Of a stretch of 64,000 nt of DNA, positions 60,604 through 64,000 are shown piece after piece. The DNA is from Dinoroseobacter sp049800835. Lineage in GTDB: Bacteria > Pseudomonadota > Alphaproteobacteria > Rhodobacterales > Rhodobacteraceae. The DNA lies in NCBI RefSeq assembly GCF_049800835.1, contig NZ_JBNAFU010000002.1, forward strand, positions 124,001-188,000, written 5' to 3'. The position numbers were made by a program, and so were the translations under genes. The notes beneath the pieces were generated by a model, which worked only from the letters and a program-made list of their open reading frames with translations, was not told the DNA's origin and searched no databases. How positions within the stretch are numbered: the first letter of the stretch is position 1; the number at the start of each line of letters is the position of its first letter.

Positions 60604-60677
60604 GTGTTTTTCTTCCTTGTTGGTATCGATTTGGTTCTGTGATCAGACGATGCCGCGCGCATCTGCAAGCCGCAGCC

Positions 60678-61748
60678 CTAGACGGGAAACGGATCGGGCA
60701 GCCCGACATCCGACGCGAGCGCCTGCAGATCCTTGCGGAGCGCCGGGTTCAGCGACAATCCGGCAGTGCGGCGCGCTTCCGCCGCAGCCGTCTTGCCATC
60801 GCCCGGCAGGCGTACAGGCGCGTGCCCGGGCAGGGGGGGCGAGCCCCGCAACTCGGCAAAGACGCGCGCGGCGGCGTCTGCGAACTGGTCCGGGCTTAGA
60901 CCGAACGCGGTCACGTCCAGTGCCATAACGAACTGACCGGTGTTGGTTTCACTGGTGGTGTCGGATGTGAACTCCACCACGTCGGAGCCGAAGGCGGCCC
61001 CGTTGAGCACCCCGGCCAGAAGCCCGATGGCAACGGACAATCCGAACCCCTTGGCACCGCCAATCGGCAGCAGGAACCCGTCCGCGCGTTTGGCCGGGTC
61101 GGTCAGCGGCGCACCGTCGCGCCCGACCATCCAGCCCTCTGGCATCAGCTCGCCGCGCTGTGCGAGCACCTTGATCTTGCCCATCGCGGCCACGGTCGTC
61201 GCCATGTCCAGAACAAACGGGTCCGCATCCGCGCTGGGGGCGGAGATGGCAAACGGGTTGGTCCCCAGCAGCAGGTCGGTTCCGCCGAACGGCGGAACAT
61301 GGTTGGCGCTGCCCACGACGGCCGCCATGCCGATCATGCCAGCCTCGGCCTGCGGGCGTACATAAATTGCAAGCGGCCCTGCGTGGTTGCCCCGGCGCAC
61401 GCCGACCCAGCCGATCCCGGCTTCCCTGGCTTTGGTCATTGCCAGATCCCGGGCTGCTGACATGGCCAGGTGTCCCAGCCCATTGTCGCCGTCAATCACC
61501 GCGGTCGCCGACGTCTCGTGGGCAACCGTTACCTGCGGCGTGGGGTTGCATCCACCGTCGCGCAAGCGTGCCAGATACTGCCGCAGCCGGAACACCCCAT
61601 GCGTCCCGTAGCCGAACACATCCGCCTCGACCATCAGCGCAGCGACCTTGGCTGCATCGTCCGCCGGTACGCCCTGGGTTCGGAACGCCTCGGCCACGAA
61701 CCCTGACAGGGACGTGACCGAAACGGTGTCTTGCGCGCCGTCAGCCAT
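60678..61748 (-). CDS. Malate/L-lactate (Ldh2-type) dehydrogenase family protein
   Basis: A 356-residue NAD(P)-dependent oxidoreductase of the Ldh2/YlbC family, whose members act on L-malate, L-lactate, ureidoglycolate, sulfolactate or delta1-piperideine-type substrates. Seen are YGTHGVFRL, GNHAGPLAIYVRPQ, FGGTDLLLGTNPFA and PIGGAKGFGLSV. The substrate is not assignable. The start at 61748 overlaps the permease end by 8 bp, so it belongs to the ABC operon. Confidence 0.9.
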   Translation of the reverse strand: MADGAQDTVSVTSLSGFVAEAFRTQGVPADDAAKVAALMVEADVFGYGTHGVFRLRQYLARLRDGGCNPTPQVTVAHETSATAVIDGDNGLGHLAMSAARDLAMTKAREAGIGWVGVRRGNHAGPLAIYVRPQAEAGMIGMAAVVGSANHVPPFGGTDLLLGTNPFAISAPSADADPFVLDMATTVAAMGKIKVLAQRGELMPEGWMVGRDGAPLTDPAKRADGFLLPIGGAKGFGLSVAIGLLAGVLNGAAFGSDVVEFTSDTTSETNTGQFVMALDVTAFGLSPDQFADAAARVFAELRGSPPLPGHAPVRLPGDGKTAAAEARRTAGLSLNPALRKDLQALASDVGLPDPFPV

Positions 61749-62604
61749 CGAAGGCGCCCACGCGTTCCTTGTGCCAGAACACCAGCTTGCGTTGCGTCCA
61801 CTGGACCAGCAGGTACAGCGCCAGCCCGACAAGGCTGAGATACAGGATCAACGAGAACACGCGCGGGGTGTTCAACTGCGATGCCGCCACCCGGATCAGT
61901 TCGCCGAAGCCCTTGCCACCGCCCAGAAACTCGCCGGTGATCGCACCGGCCATGACGCCAACCGCGCCGATCTTGAGGCCGGTGAAGATTTGCGGCAGGC
62001 CGGACGGCAGCTTCATCTTGATCAGCGTCTGCATCCGGCTGGCACCCATCGTCTTGAAGAGCATCCGCGCGTTCTCATCCGCGGCATGAAGCCCCGCGGC
62101 AGTGCCGACGACAATTGGGAAGGTCGCAATGAACGCGGCCAGCGCCACCTTGGATTCGATCCCGAACCCCAGCCACGCCACAAAGAGCGGCGCGAAAGCC
62201 ACCTTTGGCATGGTGTCGATGGCCACCAGATACGGCATCACCGCCTTTTCGCCAAAAGCGGTCTCGCCGACCAGAACACCCAGTGAGAACCCGATGGCGA
62301 TGGCCAGCGCGAAGCCGTAAATCACCTCTTTTACGGTGATCCACAGCGCGCCGAGCATGTAGCCGCCCGTCAGAAGGTTCTGCCCCACGAAGATCATGTC
62401 CTTCAGCGTTTCCCACGGCGTCGGCAGAATGATCGGCGAGACGAGGCCGAAGTAGGTCACGAATTGCCACGTCCCGATAAAGAGCAGGAACACGAAGGTC
62501 ATCGCGATCCAGCGTGGGACGGAGTCGATGAACGCGACCTCCTGTTCCCAGACGGTATCCTCGAATGGTTCGTTCAAAGACTGGCTGTGCTGAATGTCGG
62601 TCAC
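61741..62604 (-). CDS. ABC transporter permease, SsuC/TauC type
   Basis: A 287-residue permease with about six helices and the loop TMGASRMQTLIKMKLP as the EAA-like segment. It starts at a GTG preceded by GGGAGAAGACAT that overlaps the ATPase stop by 4 bp, so translation is coupled. It extends the minus-strand operon toward the dehydrogenase and FAH genes. Confidence 0.88.
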   Translation of the reverse strand: MTDIQHSQSLNEPFEDTVWEQEVAFIDSVPRWIAMTFVFLLFIGTWQFVTYFGLVSPIILPTPWETLKDMIFVGQNLLTGGYMLGALWITVKEVIYGFALAIAIGFSLGVLVGETAFGEKAVMPYLVAIDTMPKVAFAPLFVAWLGFGIESKVALAAFIATFPIVVGTAAGLHAADENARMLFKTMGASRMQTLIKMKLPSGLPQIFTGLKIGAVGVMAGAITGEFLGGGKGFGELIRVAASQLNTPRVFSLILYLSLVGLALYLLVQWTQRKLVFWHKERVGAFDG

Positions 62605-63410
62605 ATGTCTTCTCCCTTGTCCAGAAGACCACGGATATGGTCGACGATTGCGCCGAATTTCGGCGTGGTCATCATGTCGAGCGTGCGGGGACGCGGCAGA
62701 TCGACCTCGACAATCTCGGCGATGCGGCCCGGTCGCGGTTTCATCACCACGATCTCGTCGGACAGAATGACCGCCTCCTGGATCGAGTGGGTTACCAGAA
62801 ACGCGGTGGCGTCCTGTTCGCGACAAATCCGCTGCAATTCCATATTCATCATGTCGCGCGACAGCTCGTCGAGCGCGCTGAACGGCTCGTCCAGAAGCAG
62901 AACAGCCGGTTCGGTGATCAGCATCCGACAGATAGAGGCGCGCTGCGCCATACCGCCCGAAAGCTCGTTGGGGTAAACGTTTTCGAAGCCTTTGAGGCCG
63001 ACGATCTCCAGAAGCTCATAGGCTTTGTGCATCGCCGCCTTCGCGGCCGCCTTGCCATCGCGGATCTCGATCGGCAGGACGATGTTCTCTACCGCCGTTT
63101 TCCACGGAAAAAGCGTGGCTTGCTGGAACATCATGCCGATGTCCCGCCGCGCGCCCGTCACAGGCTGGCCTTGCAGGATCACGCGCCCCTTCGAAGGCGG
63201 GATCAGGCCCGCCATGATTTTCAGCAGGGTCGATTTTCCGCACCCGCTGGACCCGATCACGGATGTGAAGCTGCCCTTGCGTAGGGTCAGACTGACATCT
63301 TCGAGCGCTACGACACTGTTGCGCGCGTAGGTCTTGCTGACGCGGGCCAGTTCGTAGACCGGCGCGCGCAAGGGCGCGCCGGAAATCTGTTCTGCGACAG
63401 CGGAGGTCAT
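62601..63410 (-). CDS. ABC transporter ATP-binding protein, SsuB/TauB type
   Basis: A 269-residue ATPase with Walker A GSSGCGKST, signature LSGGMAQRA, Walker B LLLDEPFSALD and H-loop VTHSIQEA. It overlaps the substrate-binding protein end and the permease start by 4 bp each, so the three form one coupled unit. Confidence 0.93.
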   Translation of the reverse strand: MTSAVAEQISGAPLRAPVYELARVSKTYARNSVVALEDVSLTLRKGSFTSVIGSSGCGKSTLLKIMAGLIPPSKGRVILQGQPVTGARRDIGMMFQQATLFPWKTAVENIVLPIEIRDGKAAAKAAMHKAYELLEIVGLKGFENVYPNELSGGMAQRASICRMLITEPAVLLLDEPFSALDELSRDMMNMELQRICREQDATAFLVTHSIQEAVILSDEIVVMKPRPGRIAEIVEVDLPRPRTLDMMTTPKFGAIVDHIRGLLDKGEDM

Positions 63411-64000
63411 CCGCCGACAGCCTCGTTGCCGATCTTGGCAAATTCGTTGGTCCAGATCGCACCCAGATCGTCCAGTGGTGCTGCGATCTCACCACCTGCA
63501 ACCAGCGCTTCCTGCCACTCTTCCCAGACGGCTGCAGGGTACCAGCCCAGATGCTCTGCATCGTCGGTCGGGACGGTCTTGGAGCGAACCGCGTCGAACA
63601 GCGCGGACTGGAACTCCTTGTCCTCGCCTTCCTGTGGGTTGCCAGCGGCCAGATGCGCCAGAACCGCCTCGCGGTTTGCGTCGTCCAGGGCGAAGGCATG
63701 GCCCTTCGCGAAGGCACGGCTCCAGGCTTCGACCAGTTCGCGATCATTGGCGATGGTGTCGGCCATGGTTGCGATGCCATTGCCGAAGAAGCGTCCGAAC
63801 TCCGCAGGCGTGATGTCGCGAACGGCCATCCCCCGCTGGTTCAGGATCGCCGTGTCGGCTGTGGATGCGGAATAGGCGTCGATCTCACCATTCAGGAACG
63901 CCGCCGTCGCCGGGCCGCCGTCTCCAACGGTCAGGAACTCGAAATCGGTGCCTTCGACCATGCCTGCGCCCGTCATCACGTTGCGGGCAAAGCCCACTTC
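63407..64000 (-). CDS. ABC transporter substrate-binding protein, NMT1-like (cut by window edge)
   Basis: The last 197 residues of a periplasmic binding protein are present; the beginning lies beyond the right edge. The FLNGEIDAYSAST segment and the C-terminal NMT1-like helices support the assignment. It is the first visible gene of the second ABC operon and runs into the ATPase by 4 bp. Ligand unknown, but not necessarily the same as that of the transporter at 55864-58447. Confidence 0.8.
   Translation of the reverse strand, partial: EVGFARNVMTGAGMVEGTDFEFLTVGDGGPATAAFLNGEIDAYSASTADTAILNQRGMAVRDITPAEFGRFFGNGIATMADTIANDRELVEAWSRAFAKGHAFALDDANREAVLAHLAAGNPQEGEDKEFQSALFDAVRSKTVPTDDAEHLGWYPAAVWEEWQEALVAGGEIAAPLDDLGAIWTNEFAKIGNEAVGG

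Noticed and set aside
1..64000. CRISPR arrays, insertion sequences, prophage or integrase genes
   Set aside because: No regularly spaced repeats, transposase or integrase motifs, or phage structural genes were seen anywhere in the window.

Overview
The window reads as a stretch of chromosome from a marine-type alphaproteobacterium of the Rhodobacterales (Roseobacter group). The evidence is high GC content, the hisS-hisZ-hisG-panC block, the F1-only ATP synthase operon atpHAGDC, a stand-alone vitamin B12-dependent class II ribonucleotide reductase, proteins ending in VPLPA-CTERM sorting tails, and several small alphaproteobacterial families (DUF1489, DUF2125, DUF2161, YcgN, HAD-type TIGR01459). 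Most of it is conserved housekeeping sequence. No phage, insertion sequence, CRISPR array or integrase is visible. The genus is not determinable from the sequence alone.

Layout. 0.1-4.6 kb: slyX facing hisS-hisZ-hisG-panC, a tight histidine/pantothenate operon. 4.7-6.7 kb: a small exported protein, a VPLPA-CTERM choice-of-anchor-L protein and a DUF1489 protein, all on the minus strand. 6.7-9.3 kb: a regulatory region with a candidate NrdR box, a 12-bp inverted repeat and a tRNA-like RNA with an enlarged anticodon arm, then nrdJ. 9.4-11.8 kb: a subtilisin-like protease without a signal peptide. 11.9-13.1 kb: D-tartrate dehydratase. 13.2-18.5 kb: rpsD, hisC-tyrC-extensin, DUF2125 and ChaC. 18.6-21.8 kb: a MotA/TolQ-like plus OmpA-like coiled-coil pair. 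21.8-25.4 kb: clpA and a divergent methyltransferase. 25.5-30.6 kb: atpHAGDC.

30.7-34.3 kb is an untidy segment with a lipoprotein frame split by an in-frame TAG, a decayed internally deleted prs fragment, a universal stress protein, an exported tyrosine phosphatase and the intact prs. 34.4-43.8 kb holds metabolic and conserved genes: an HCCA isomerase-like protein, an alpha/beta hydrolase lacking its nucleophile, ycgN, ribF, a MaoC dehydratase, a HAD phosphatase, an acyltransferase, manganese pyrophosphatase, DUF2161 and a membrane pentapeptide-repeat protein. 44.4-46.6 kb is groESL behind a perfect CIRCE operator. 46.6-53.5 kb holds an exported PDZ-like protein, GNAT-phnM-EamA, a second VPLPA-CTERM-like protein, a glycosyltransferase, a Nudix hydrolase and an exported lipase-like hydrolase.

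53.5-64 kb is the most accessory-looking part. A LacI-type regulator faces an arylsulfotransferase-like gene and an NMT1/SsuABC-type ABC transporter across two near-identical AAAACGTTTT operators. Next comes an Old Yellow Enzyme, then a second NMT1-type ABC transporter operon carrying an Ldh2-type dehydrogenase and an FAH-family hydrolase; it runs off the right edge. The two transporters suggest uptake and breakdown of small organic molecules that cannot be named from sequence.

No complete undescribed defence or mobile system was found. The strongest unexplained signal is the tRNA-like leader directly in front of nrdJ.
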